DNA of 64,000 nucleotides, taken from assembly GCF_006345825.1 (NCBI RefSeq), contig NZ_VCIX01000090.1, positions 124,001 through 188,000 on the forward strand, written 5' to 3'. The notes beneath the pieces were generated by a model. That model saw only the letters and a list, made by a program, of their open reading frames with translations, was not told the origin of the DNA and made no database searches. A program made the position numbers and the translations under genes. Below, in pieces: positions 28,101 to 36,417 of the stretch (positions within the stretch are counted from its first letter, which is position 1; each line of letters begins with the position of its first letter). This DNA is from Paenibacillus paridis (GTDB taxonomy: Bacteria > Bacillota > Bacilli > Paenibacillales > Paenibacillaceae).

Positions 28101-29047
28101 ACATCAAGCCAAGAAGCACGGCGTCTACATTGACTTCGACCATCGGCACAGTAAGCACCGGCGCAACAGGGAATGAAACGATAACGAATATTCCTTATGG
28201 AACTACGTTAGCTGCGTTTAAGGCAGCGATCACCCCAGCAGCCCATGCGACTTTTGAAGTCTATGAGGCGAACGGAGTAGAGATAGCGACTACATTAGCG
28301 ACAGGCAACAAGGTCATTGTTACTGCGCAGAATGCAACAACGGCAACCACTTATACCGTGACAGTGGAAGCAGCACCACTAGTGCCAACACCGACGGCAC
28401 CAACAGGACCGACACTAACGCCAACCCCAACGCCTGTTGTAAACAAACCGATTTACAATGACAAAGTGGATAAAAAAGCAGTTGCTGAAATTAAGCTAAA
28501 GGCTGAATTAGCAAGTTCAACAACCTTTGCAGATGTGAAAATGAATTCATGGAGTTATGACGACATTGACTTCGCTACTCGTGCTGGAATTGTAAAGGGA
28601 TATGCAAACGGGACATTCCGCGGTGAGGCGAAAGTCACTCGTGGGGAATTTGCTCAAATGCTTGTAAAAGCACTTGGATTTACAGCTACAGGAACTCAAG
28701 TGGTTACAGATGCAACGGGCCATTTTGCTGAAAATGCCATTAGAGCCCTTTTAGAGAAGGGGATTATGACAGGTTATGCGGATGGAAGCTTTGAACCTAA
28801 TCGTGTCATTACACGAGCTGAAATCGCGGCATTATTGGCTAGAGTGCTTGATTTAGCACAGTTAGATACAAACGCTAAATTTGAGGATATTAATGGCAGC
28901 TGGGCGAAAGATCAAATTAACGCTTTAGGCAATGCCGGTATTATCAATGGCAAAACAGAGCATGAATTTATTCCAAATGCTAACGCTTCTAGAGAAGAAT
29001 CGGTTGTTTTGATCGTTCGACTTCTCAAGCTGGTATCAACGGAATAA
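25160..29047 (+). CDS. SLH surface protein with GLUG motifs and four 169-residue repeats
   Basis: A 1295-residue secreted protein. The signal peptide ends near residue 34 (SQVFAAS). A GLUG-type beta-helix follows (about 40-310, e.g. GGIVGYQDNGKILNSYSTANV), then a chitobiase C-terminal-like domain (AIYYTTNGDEPTLNS, about 330-390). Next are four consecutive repeats of exactly 169 residues (26357-28384), each with a VDNISV..GDTITVRTAA half and an STIGTVSTG..NETI half. A Pro/Thr linker and three SLH domains (about 1115-1295) close the protein. The ATG at 25160 lies ten bases after GGGAGTG. It is likely an adhesin or structural wall protein. The ligand is unknown. Confidence 0.88.
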   Translation: MVQRTGTDKKRGKASLIGLLCFVIIISLFGPTTNPSQVFAASDFSGGSGVIGNPYIITTPDQLNRIRNYSGSHFKLGGNIDLTDYLSVAGAGYNGGQYWAPIYSFSGTLDGDGYVVKGLKINRNVTFLGFIGELMSSSIIRNIGFVNVDVVNATYFTGAIAGTQRSSSTISNSYVTGKVKGTDYTGGIVGYQDNGKILNSYSTANVTSTASNVGGVIGLEYKSSSTNSYAAGNVTGNYNLGGFAGGTYFGENVSVHVNTFYDREVSGQTDNSGKGAPKSTAEMKTQSTFLGWDFDNEWFIKEGHYPELQVFLAETPTADIEGGSVVWNSEIELSSETIGAAIYYTTNGDEPTLNSTLYHSPIVVTDDMTIKAIAVKGTVYNEAMVESYTVTGRAAAPTTGSLVPGTNVDTTQLHGVTDAMEYKVNHGSYVAVAAGATSVDNISVQVGDTISVRTAAGSGYPATDAQVLTVGQADIHPKSTVSTLISTIGTVSTGGTVNETIKDIPYETTLAVFKDAITPAAGATFKVYEANGINEATSLATGNKVIVTAQDPTMKTTYAVTMQEGSPAGYLSQGTDADTTSLNGVTDVMEYKVNNGNYVAVTTGATTVDNISVQDEDSITVRTAATLDHMASVEQVLIVSLEDIKPKSTESTLTSTIGTVSTGDTENETITKIPYGTTLAALKAAITPAAHATFEVYEANGIDQATTLATGNKVIVTAQDATTVTTYTLTVQAGPPAGSLAPGTNVDTTRLSNVTDAMEYKVNNGNYIAVAMGATFVDNISVEEGDTITVRTAATLDHMESFAQLLTVGLADIHPKSTASILTSTIGTVSTGATGNETITNIPYGTTLAAFKAAITPAVYATFEVYEANGIDQAATLATGSKVIVTAQDEITKTIYTIAVQAGPPAGQLTPGTNVDTTRLNEVTDVMEYKVNNGNYIAVATGANFVDNIGVEEGDTITVRTAATLDHMASVEQALIVGLADIKPRSTASTLTSTIGTVSTGATGNETITNIPYGTTLAAFKAAITPAAHATFEVYEANGVEIATTLATGNKVIVTAQNATTATTYTVTVEAAPLVPTPTAPTGPTLTPTPTPVVNKPIYNDKVDKKAVAEIKLKAELASSTTFADVKMNSWSYDDIDFATRAGIVKGYANGTFRGEAKVTRGEFAQMLVKALGFTATGTQVVTDATGHFAENAIRALLEKGIMTGYADGSFEPNRVITRAEIAALLARVLDLAQLDTNAKFEDINGSWAKDQINALGNAGIINGKTEHEFIPNANASREESVVLIVRLLKLVSTE
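26357..28384 (+). repeat. Four tandem 507-bp repeats within the SLH protein gene
   Basis: Units start at 26357, 26864, 27371 and 27878, each exactly 507 bp (169 codons). Units 3 and 4 are the most alike and unit 1 the most diverged. The equal lengths without insertions point to duplication by recombination. Confidence 0.9.
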
Positions 29048-29083
29048 ATAGCAATTAGTACAATAGATACCAAAAGCACACTG

Positions 29084-29138
29084 AAGCACCGTTCCCCAAA
29101 AGCATGCTAGTCATGCTTTTGGGGCGGTGCTTATTTTT
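29084..29138 (+). terminator. Long intrinsic terminator
   Basis: Arms 29084-29106 and 29112-29132, nearly perfect over 21-23 bp (CCCCAAAAGCATG/CATGCTTTTGGGG), then a T-rich tail. Confidence 0.85.
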
Positions 29139-29280
29139 ATTTTAATAGGAGTGAGGAAATGGAAATGAGGTATAATTATTGAGGGTCATTTGAAACAATA
29201 CGATTCAAACTTCAATAATAATGATGATCGCGCTTGCGCTCTCTTGCCTCTAGCGTAATATCGTTTAAAGCGAGGAACAT

Positions 29281-29790
29281 ATGAAAAAAATAAGCATGAA
29301 ACGGACGCTGCCCGTCGTTTTTACTATTATTATGATCATGATCAGTATCATCATTTTAAAATACGATATGTATGAACAAAGAATTCTGAGTTTCAAAATC
29401 ACAACGAGTTTTTTGGTCTGCTATATACTGTTTTATGAATTTCAATATATTGCGTGGTACGAGATTAAGTCTACTTTGAAAAAAATAAATAAAATAATTT
29501 TAATTGGATTGTATTTGTTTTCACTTTTTTTAGGAGTGGTTACAGCAGTAGAATTTGGAAATCTTTTTGTGGATACATTTTTGATTAGTTACCAAAGTAA
29601 AGAAATTACAGTGTTAAGCAGCGAATCGAGATACAGGGATATGAATAGTGTTTTGGTCATCATAGATAATGAATTAATGAAATTCTCTTTAGCACCAGGA
29701 TATGTACAAGTAGAGGATAACTCAAAATATCTCGCCCATGTGTTTGTCAAAAGCAAAATAGTTATTCCTGTAGAGGGGCCTCTGAAATAG
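29281..29790 (+). CDS. Hypothetical membrane protein
   Basis: A 169-residue protein with a basic N-terminus (MKKISMKR) and about three hydrophobic helices (residues 10-27, 36-55, 72-97). A C-terminal soluble part of about 70 residues follows (EITVLSSESRYRDMNSVLVI to the end). GAGG lies a few bases before the ATG at 29281. I do not recognise the family. It is flanked by terminators and is monocistronic. Composition is AT-rich. Confidence 0.65.
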   Translation: MKKISMKRTLPVVFTIIMIMISIIILKYDMYEQRILSFKITTSFLVCYILFYEFQYIAWYEIKSTLKKINKIILIGLYLFSLFLGVVTAVEFGNLFVDTFLISYQSKEITVLSSESRYRDMNSVLVIIDNELMKFSLAPGYVQVEDNSKYLAHVFVKSKIVIPVEGPLK

Positions 29791-30245
29791 CTTTTGAACT
29801 ACATGATCATATATGCTTGAACTAAGCAGGAGGTTGAACGTGAGAAAATATTTATTTGTTTCTCAAAAGTAACGAATAGCACACAAATAAGAATAAGCAA
29901 ATTTTCAAATGATTGCATTTATATGAAAAATAGAAACGGGCTTGTTCCATATTTACGTACCTTTTGGCCAAAAGAAATCGAGGGGTAAAACGGAATGCCT
30001 AACTAATTAATCCGCAACCATAACAGGTTACGGTTTTTTTTGCATTTCTTAGCTTAAGTAAGAACCACGTATGCTCATAGAATGCTCTAATTCATATAAT
30101 TTAATTTCCAATTACAGGAAATAAACTCGATTGCAATTTAAATGAATAAAATATAATTTCTTAATACTTAAAGAGATTTAATTTTACAATGCGCTGATAT
30201 AGTAATCATAGAATAATAATTTCACTACGGGGAGCAGGAAAAATA
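29791..30245. other. Intergenic gap with a terminator and no convincing gene
   Basis: A strong AGGAGG near 29830 is followed by GTG and only ten codons before a stop. A 22-codon ATG frame begins at 29923. Both look like remnants. A hairpin at 30016-30035 (AACCATAAC/GTTACGGTT, one mismatch) followed by T residues is a likely terminator. The final 200 bp are AT-rich and should contain the promoter of the next gene. Confidence 0.5.
30016..30041 (+). terminator. Probable intrinsic terminator
   Basis: AACCATAAC pairs with GTTACGGTT (one mismatch, two-base loop), followed by eight or more T. Confidence 0.65.
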
Positions 30246-33200
30246 ATGAAAGCAAAAGTATTTCGTAAAACAATCGTAATCGCGTCAATAATGTCATTGC
30301 TAGGTGGAGGGTTACAAACTGGATTTGGTCCCAATAATCATGTCTACGCCGTAGATGGTTCTACGCCATCCGCTATCGTTGAAGATTTTGAAGATGGAAT
30401 CTCAGATGTAAAATTTAACCCTAAACGCATGTATAATGCTACGCTGCATCTGGAAGATAACAAGAAGCTTGTAAGGAATGGACAATATTCAGCTAGAATT
30501 GATTACGATATGATTGGCATCGTAGATAACCCCTCTCAAATTGAAGTAGGGTACAAAACGGGAAATATTCTAGTAACCGGTTACCCTACTAAAGTAGGCA
30601 TGTGGGTTTACGGGAACAATGAAGGACATTTGCTAACGACGAAATTCAGAGATGGTGGCGGATCTTCATTCCAAGCAGAATTTTATGATCAGAATCAAAT
30701 GGGCATAGACTGGTCTGGATGGAAATATATCGAGGCGGCTGTTCCGCAAGGCAAGCCAGGTCCGATTGTCCTTGAATTGTTTTTCCAATTGAAACAATCG
30801 AATATGAGCAAGAAAAATAAGGGCTCTATTTGGGTAGATGATATTACCTTTATCTATCAAGAGGTTGATGAGGATAAAGATGTTCCCACCATTAAACCTA
30901 TATCGCCTATCCCAAATGAAGTATTGAGCACTCCGCTTGACGAATTAAAGGTTGAGCTAGACGATAACGGATCAGGTTTGGATTTGGATTCATTATCGGT
31001 TCTTTTGGATGGAGCGGATATTACGGATCATGTGCAATATTCTGAAGGAACGCATTTATTAACTTATCCTGGAAAAAATGTAGACGGCGGTTATCATGAG
31101 CTAGCTATTGAAGTGAAGGATAAAGCGGGGAATCCGGCAGGAAAAACATACGCCTTCACAGTGAATGCCGGAGAACGTTTGTACATGAATGCTGCCAAAG
31201 AAGCTGTAAGTAATGAAATTTATTCTGTTAAAGTCGGTATCAAAGATTACTTGAATGCAGACCAGGCTGAATTCGCATTAAATTATGACGCGAGTACGCT
31301 TCAAGTTGAAAGCATTACTCAGGCAACCGGAGTTGTTCTAACCTCAGAGGTTGATAATGTGCACGGAGTTGTTCAGGTAGCACTTCATAACGTAACGGCA
31401 GCAGCACAGGAGGTCGTGACGGTTAACTTCAGAGTGAGCCCTCATGCTGCGTTAGAGCGCGGTGAATATTACAAATCCGTAACCATGAGCAATACAAATC
31501 TTACAGCTGGCGGAATTCAGACTAGCTCGCCATTAGCTGCTCCTATTCACTATACAATCGCATTTCCATACCAGGTGGAAATGGCGGGAGTCGGTTTAGG
31601 CACGCCTTCTACTTTTACAGTAGTAGACCATGAGGGCAAGCCTTATGAAGGCGCCGATATTGTTTTCATTGGATTGTTAAAGCAAAGCTCTGTAGTTACG
31701 GTTAATACCGTAACGTCTAACGTATATGAGGATGACGATACGTCTTCTCCTGTAGTTATGGTTGCAAAGGCGGGTGAACGTTACTATGCTTCAGCAGAAG
31801 CTGAGGACGGATTGTTTGAGATTATTTTTGCAGATGGCAAAACCACAGGTTATATCTCTGAATCAGACGTTAGCAAGCAGCTATTGAACGGCAGCCTAGG
31901 TAAAACAGATGCTAAAGGACAATTAACGACAGACCTAACGACATTGGCACTTGGAACCTATCAGGTTCAAGCAGTCAACGGTGATAAGAACAGTAAGGTT
32001 GTCAATTATGAAGTCGTAGAGCAGTACGGTACAGATACACCTCAAAATGTTCAAACTTACGTGGCAGAAGATCTGTCTTCCGAGCTAAGCGCTGCTTGGC
32101 AAACAAAGCCAGACCAAACCATTACTTATCTTCAATACATTGAAGCTAGCGAGTGGGGAACGGGTGTTAACCCTGATATCGATCATGTCAAACAGCATGA
32201 AGCTGAGAGTGAGCTTCAAGTGCTTAGCATGAAGGAAAATGGAACGAAGGGCGAAATTCGGTTTCATAATGCCTTAATCGAAGGCTTGAAAGCAAATACT
32301 GCATACAAATATCGCGTAGGCTATGAGGGCAATTGGTCGGAGTGGCATGAATATTCGACAATTGACCAAGATAAAACAACACCGACCTCATTCTTGTATG
32401 TTACCGATTCTCATACGAATCAATCGCAAGGAATTAAAGCGTATCAAGAACTTATGACGAGTGCATTGAAACAACATCCATCCACACAGTTTGTTATGCA
32501 TGGCGGGGATATGGTTGATGTTGGCGGCGCATTTGAAGAATGGGAAAAGTTCTGGGAAGCCTCTTCGGTCTATGCAACAAAAATTCCAACTGCTCTAACA
32601 TTAGGTAATCATGATGTGAAGAGTGAGGGGAAGGAAGTATTCACCAAGGGAGCAAATTTTCCAACGAACGGGCCAGAATCTCAGCTTCAATATGCTTACT
32701 CTTATGAGGTCGATGATACCCATTTTGTCGTATTAAACTCAGAGGGTACAGAGGAACAAATGATTGAGCAAGCAGCATGGCTCAGAGACGATTTAGATAA
32801 AAATGATAAAAAATGGACGATCGCTATGTTCCACCGTCCTGCCTACCATACAGAAAATGGTCGAGAAACGCTGGTGGAGTATACGCAAACGTATTTTGCG
32901 CCAATTTTAGAAGAGAAGAAAGTGGATTTGGTTCTCGTTGGCCATGACCATGTGTATGCGCGTACCTATCCAATGCAAAATGGAAAGCCCAATAAGGCTA
33001 CAAATGAAGGCACCGTATATCTAGATGGCGGTGCTTCGGGCTGGAAATTCTACGATGGTACTCAGTATAATTATTTGAATTATATTTTTGATGAAGACGT
33101 GCCGGTATATTCCGCTATTGAAATTTCTGAGGACGGAATCCATGTGGAAGCACGCACGAGTGCAGGAAATAAGATCGATGAGTTTACTGTCGTGAAAACT

Positions 33201-34019
33201 ACCGAAATTGAGCCTACACCAACACCAACACCGACAGCAACGCCGTCACCGACACCAACAACGTCACCGACACCAACAACGTCGCCGACACCAACAACGT
33301 CGCCGATGCCGACAACGCCGACAACACCGACAACACCGAAGCCGACAGCATCACCAACACCAACACCAACGCCTACAGCGACGGTGACACCGGCGCCAAC
33401 AACAACACCGACGCTTTCGAAGCCTGTCTTCAATGATAAGGTAGATATGGACGTAGTTAAGGCCATTGTGGAAAAAGAGAAATCTGCTCCTGCCGTTAGC
33501 TTTAAGGATGTTCCAGCGTCTTCATGGAGTGCTTCGGTAGTGGAACGCGCTGCTAAGATGGGAATTGTAACGGGTTATAGTGACGGCTCTTACCATCCCA
33601 ATGAGCAGGTCACTCGCGCTGAGTTCGCTACAATGCTTGCCAAAGCTTTTGGTCTAAAGGGTTCAAGCAGTTCCGCTTTCTCTGATGCACAAGGGCATTG
33701 GGCATCAGAAGCGATTGCAGCATTGCAGGCTAACGGGATAATCACAGGTTATAGCGATGGTACTTTCCATCCCAATCAAGCTATTTCCCGTGCTGAGATT
33801 GTGGCTATGCTTGCTCGATTGACGAACTATGTTCCTAGCGCATCCAATCTCTTCTCGGATGTAGTTACGAACTGGGCTTCTGAACAAATCAACGCATTCG
33901 CAAATGCAGGCATCGTAAGCGGCAAAGGCAATGGATCGTTCAAACCGAATGAATCTGCATCCCGTGCGGAGTCAGTTGCGATGATCATTCGTTTGTTGGA
34001 TAAATTGCTGGAGCAATAA
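30246..34019 (+). CDS. SLH-anchored metallophosphoesterase with cohesin-like domain
   Basis: A 1257-residue surface protein. A signal peptide (to about residue 37) is followed by a carbohydrate-binding-like beta-sandwich (VEDFEDGISD onward), an Ig-like segment and a cohesin-type domain (about 313-438, SVKVGIKDYLNADQAEFALN). Next comes a purple-acid-phosphatase-like unit: Fn3-like part, then metal motifs YVTDSH (about 718), GDMVD (754), GNHD (788), FHRPAYH (860) and GHDHVYART (899). A Thr/Pro linker (about 989-1058) precedes three SLH repeats. The metal-binding motifs are complete, so phosphatase or phosphodiesterase activity at the cell surface is likely. The ATG at 30246 follows GGGGAGCAGG. 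Confidence 0.88.
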   Translation: MKAKVFRKTIVIASIMSLLGGGLQTGFGPNNHVYAVDGSTPSAIVEDFEDGISDVKFNPKRMYNATLHLEDNKKLVRNGQYSARIDYDMIGIVDNPSQIEVGYKTGNILVTGYPTKVGMWVYGNNEGHLLTTKFRDGGGSSFQAEFYDQNQMGIDWSGWKYIEAAVPQGKPGPIVLELFFQLKQSNMSKKNKGSIWVDDITFIYQEVDEDKDVPTIKPISPIPNEVLSTPLDELKVELDDNGSGLDLDSLSVLLDGADITDHVQYSEGTHLLTYPGKNVDGGYHELAIEVKDKAGNPAGKTYAFTVNAGERLYMNAAKEAVSNEIYSVKVGIKDYLNADQAEFALNYDASTLQVESITQATGVVLTSEVDNVHGVVQVALHNVTAAAQEVVTVNFRVSPHAALERGEYYKSVTMSNTNLTAGGIQTSSPLAAPIHYTIAFPYQVEMAGVGLGTPSTFTVVDHEGKPYEGADIVFIGLLKQSSVVTVNTVTSNVYEDDDTSSPVVMVAKAGERYYASAEAEDGLFEIIFADGKTTGYISESDVSKQLLNGSLGKTDAKGQLTTDLTTLALGTYQVQAVNGDKNSKVVNYEVVEQYGTDTPQNVQTYVAEDLSSELSAAWQTKPDQTITYLQYIEASEWGTGVNPDIDHVKQHEAESELQVLSMKENGTKGEIRFHNALIEGLKANTAYKYRVGYEGNWSEWHEYSTIDQDKTTPTSFLYVTDSHTNQSQGIKAYQELMTSALKQHPSTQFVMHGGDMVDVGGAFEEWEKFWEASSVYATKIPTALTLGNHDVKSEGKEVFTKGANFPTNGPESQLQYAYSYEVDDTHFVVLNSEGTEEQMIEQAAWLRDDLDKNDKKWTIAMFHRPAYHTENGRETLVEYTQTYFAPILEEKKVDLVLVGHDHVYARTYPMQNGKPNKATNEGTVYLDGGASGWKFYDGTQYNYLNYIFDEDVPVYSAIEISEDGIHVEARTSAGNKIDEFTVVKTTEIEPTPTPTPTATPSPTPTTSPTPTTSPTPTTSPMPTTPTTPTTPKPTASPTPTPTPTATVTPAPTTTPTLSKPVFNDKVDMDVVKAIVEKEKSAPAVSFKDVPASSWSASVVERAAKMGIVTGYSDGSYHPNEQVTRAEFATMLAKAFGLKGSSSSAFSDAQGHWASEAIAALQANGIITGYSDGTFHPNQAISRAEIVAMLARLTNYVPSASNLFSDVVTNWASEQINAFANAGIVSGKGNGSFKPNESASRAESVAMIIRLLDKLLEQ

Positions 34020-34051
34020 GTGAAAATTTAAAAGAGAGCAGTTAACCTAAG

Positions 34052-34092
34052 AGGGTGTCCCGGAAGCATATGGCTTTCGGGACACCCTTTTA
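34052..34092. terminator. Intrinsic terminator
   Basis: AGGGTGTCCCG (34052-34062) pairs with CGGGACACCCT (34078-34088), with further pairing toward the loop and T residues after. It lies between convergent genes. Confidence 0.85.
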
Positions 34093-34117
34093 TCTAGGTA
34101 GGATTCACTACAATGCT

Positions 34118-34729
34118 CTATTCCATCAGAATCCCGTTAACGAACGTCATCGTTTTGTCTTTAAATTCAATGATAAAGGTGTTGGGGCTCTCCATCTCGT
34201 TATTCAAGTGAGTACCTACCATAACCTCATTTCCTACGTTATCCAAAGGGTTATGAAGCAAGCCTCTAGGCGTGTAGCGACTTACGTAACCGATGACATT
34301 GCCTTCCTTATCTTTGATAAATTCACTTTTACTCGAGAACACCAGATCTTGGCTTTTCTTCTTCAAAGTCAAATTTATTTCCAGAATTCCGTTGTTCTTC
34401 TCGTAAACGATGTTTACATCTTTAGACGACACTGGGAAACCAATGACAAAGAGCCCAAGTATGGAAGCAGCCAATACGAGTACCGCAGCGATGGAAATTA
34501 CAATCGCCTTGGTGTTCTTTTTCTTAACCTTCTTTAAGTAATTTAGTTTCTCCACTTCTTCGTTATCAACGACGGGTAGGGTAAGACCAGTGGTTTCAAT
34601 CATTTCCTTATAAAACTGGTGACACTCTTCACAGGTTTGCAGATGCTTTTCGATTTCTTCGTTACTATGATTGGAAGTTAGCTTTTCAATATAAGAAGGC
34701 AATAAATCCCGTACAATATCGCATTTCAT
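34118..34729 (-). CDS. Anti-sigma factor with N-terminal zinc finger
   Basis: A 203-residue single-pass membrane protein. The N-terminus has a ZAS-type zinc-binding motif (H-x3-C-x2-C in HLQTCEECHQFY). A transmembrane helix follows at about 95-117 (AIVISIAAVLVLAASILGLF in outline), then an extracytoplasmic domain of about 85 residues. ATG 34729 has AAGGAAG upstream and overlaps the sigma gene stop by four bases (34726-34729), so the pair is translationally coupled. It should hold the upstream-encoded ECF sigma factor inactive until an envelope signal arrives. Confidence 0.85.
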   Translation of the reverse strand: MKCDIVRDLLPSYIEKLTSNHSNEEIEKHLQTCEECHQFYKEMIETTGLTLPVVDNEEVEKLNYLKKVKKKNTKAIVISIAAVLVLAASILGLFVIGFPVSSKDVNIVYEKNNGILEINLTLKKKSQDLVFSSKSEFIKDKEGNVIGYVSRYTPRGLLHNPLDNVGNEVMVGTHLNNEMESPNTFIIEFKDKTMTFVNGILME

Positions 34730-35208
34730 AATGATCTTCCTTTCATTAATTTTTGTTTTCCCCTGTAAAAGGTTACTCTTGCCCATGTCTCATCCTTGCC
34801 AAGAATTTCGCCAATTTCCTTAAAGCTGAATTCACCGGTCATGCGCAGATACATGACTTCTTTCGTATGGGGATCAAGCAAATGAAGCCTTTTGAACAAA
34901 TCCATTTTATCCTGAGCTAAAATAAATTGTGATTCCGTGGAATCAGAGTCCACCAAGGCGGTATCTTCTATATTGTCGTGCTGCCTCTTGTTCTGCTTGT
35001 CCAGCTCCTTGTACCAGACATGCTTGGCAATTTGGCAAAGCCACACGTATACTTTGCAGGTACCATCGTATCGATGTATGGACTTTATGGCTCTATAAAA
35101 GGTTTCTTGGGTTATTTCCTCAGCCAATAAATGATTATGGCAAAAACTAAAGACGAATTTATATACTTGGGTCGAATATTCCCTGTATAATTCCTCGGTG
35201 TCCTGCAT
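34726..35208 (-). CDS. ECF-type RNA polymerase sigma factor
   Basis: A 160-residue group 4 sigma factor. Region 2 reads LAEEITQETFYRAIKSIHRYDG..VYVWLCQIAKHVWY and region 4 reads LLDPHTKEVMYLRMTGEFSFKEIGEILGKDETWARVTFYRGKQKL. It is encoded immediately before its cognate zinc-finger anti-sigma factor. GGAGGTGA lies just upstream of the ATG. A promoter-like pair matching ECF promoters (TGTAACG and CGGATA) precedes the gene, suggesting autoregulation. Confidence 0.92.
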   Translation of the reverse strand: MQDTEELYREYSTQVYKFVFSFCHNHLLAEEITQETFYRAIKSIHRYDGTCKVYVWLCQIAKHVWYKELDKQNKRQHDNIEDTALVDSDSTESQFILAQDKMDLFKRLHLLDPHTKEVMYLRMTGEFSFKEIGEILGKDETWARVTFYRGKQKLMKGRSL

Positions 35209-35230
35209 CTGTTCACCTCCTCACGCTATA

Positions 35231-35257
35231 TATCCGAAAATAACGGTAAACGTTACA
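35231..35257 (-). promoter_or_regulatory. Putative ECF-type promoter of the sigma/anti-sigma operon
   Basis: On the minus strand TGTAACGTTT (from 35257) is followed by CGGATA (35236-35231). This resembles the AAC -35 and CG -10 elements of ECF sigma promoters. The spacing is slightly short. Confidence 0.45.
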
Positions 35258-35354
35258 GCTTGCTTTAAAAATATTTTTGATTTTAACCAAAAGGCATCCG
35301 TTTTTCGATAGAATTTAAGTGACTGTAATCATTGAATAGGAGGATTTTATCTAA

Positions 35355-35528
35355 ATGGCATATATTGAAATAGGTTTAAAACTAGCAGTATTTATAATCG
35401 TTATTTCACTATTCTATAGCCTGGTACGTTTCCTGGTCCAAAAATATTTAAATGACTTCTTTCAAGGTTTTTATAAAACGATACTAAAAGTTATGAAAAG
35501 GATTTTTCGTAAAGCAGGCAGATACTAG
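35355..35528 (+). CDS. Small membrane protein, 57 residues
   Basis: An ATG at 35355 with AGGAGG eleven bases upstream opens 57 codons. The product has one long hydrophobic helix (about residues 7-27, LKLAVFIIVISLFYSLVRFL) and a basic amphipathic tail ending KVMKRIFRKAGRY. It starts 146 bp divergent from the ECF sigma gene, so it could be a member of that regulon, but no matching promoter is obvious. The family is not recognised. Confidence 0.6.
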   Translation: MAYIEIGLKLAVFIIVISLFYSLVRFLVQKYLNDFFQGFYKTILKVMKRIFRKAGRY

Positions 35529-35692
35529 AGTCTACCTATTGAGGAGCCGCTCTGCGCCAAGCATATGTCCGTTAATGCTTAGTATATAATAAAGCGAAAT
35601 TTTGGATTGTTTATTTTGATTTCTTTTGTAGTTGATTGAAGATGAGCAAATGATCTATCTTAACGGAATACTTCACTTCTAATTGTCTGTGA

Positions 35693-35884
35693 CAGCTTTT
35701 AAATAATTCTACCAATTGGCAAAAACTGGGCACATATGTAGCTGGAGACGTGGTAAATGGCACGGAGGCATGGGAGCATTATCAGAAGGTAAAGCCTGAT
35801 ATTGTGATTACAGACATTCGCATGCTAGAGAAGATTACAACAAATTTCCGGGTCTTCCATCACGGTTCGTTTTTAGAAAAATAG
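35693..35884 (+). pseudogene. Response-regulator receiver domain fragment
   Basis: An open stretch without a start encodes AGDVVNGTEAWEHYQKVKPD followed by IVITDIRMLE, the central part of a YesN-type receiver domain including the phosphoacceptor Asp of ITDIRM. After MLEK the sequence no longer follows the family and stops at 35882. The N-terminal strand and the whole output domain are missing. It is a decayed remnant of a two-component system. Confidence 0.7.
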
Positions 35885-35927
35885 ATTTGATAGAATGTAG
35901 TAGGCAAAAGGGCAAAAGTAAGCAACG

Positions 35928-35972
35928 TAAGGAGAACCTGTCGGGGGGTGCTCCTTATTTTTTTATTTTTAG
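35928..35972 (+). terminator. Intrinsic terminator downstream of the receiver fragment
   Basis: TAAGGAG..ACC pairs with GGT..CTCCTTA (35928-35957), followed by a long T-rich tract. Confidence 0.7.
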
Positions 35973-36109
35973 GTTGTATTCATACCTGACTGAAACTTTT
36001 CAATGGCTAATTGCATTTGAATGATGTGGATTTACCATCGCGTGATGACGCTATAAAGTTAAGTAACATATTGAATACCAAGTCGTACATGGGAGCGTGA
36101 AGGGTAAAT

Positions 36110-36286
36110 ATGAAAATGGAAGTAGCAGCAGCTGAATGTGCTGATAAAGAAATGAAATTTATAACGTTTATGGTTGAGACTTTAACCGATAGTGACATTC
36201 GAGTTCTTCAAATTTCTTTGAAATCGGCATATATGAATGGTTATATACATGGAACAAAAGATACCAACGATTTCAATAAGCAGTAA
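36110..36286 (+). CDS. Hypothetical 58-residue protein
   Basis: ATG 36110 opens 58 codons (MKMEVAAAECADKEMKFITF at the start), preceded by GTGAAGGG at about six bases. No motif or membrane segment is seen. A longer minus-strand frame overlaps it but has no ribosome site. It lies in an AT-rich patch with several gene fragments. Support is weak. Confidence 0.35.
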   Translation: MKMEVAAAECADKEMKFITFMVETLTDSDIRVLQISLKSAYMNGYIHGTKDTNDFNKQ

Positions 36287-36341
36287 TATAAATTGAGTTT
36301 CTCATTAATCTCGTTTCTCGTTGTTTGTTATCAATTAACAG

Positions 36342-36366
36342 AAAAAACCGCCTTTTCAAGACGGTT
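36342..36366 (-). terminator. Intrinsic terminator of the ACT-domain gene
   Basis: Read on the minus strand, AACCGTCTT pairs with AAGGCGGTT (one mismatch, three-base loop), followed by six T. It lies 52 bp after the stop of the minus-strand gene. Confidence 0.75.
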
Positions 36367-36417
36367 GGTTTAAGATGACTGAGTTATCGTTCTTACGTTA
36401 GTTGAGTAACCTCTACT

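Noticed and set aside
26357..28384. CRISPR-like repetition
   Set aside because: The repeats are 507 bp long, coding and in frame, with no spacer structure.
33080..33466. Minus-strand frame encoding a Val-Gly repeat protein
   Set aside because: It is the antisense of the Thr/Pro-rich linker of the metallophosphoesterase protein. The repeat pattern is a by-product of the codon repeats.
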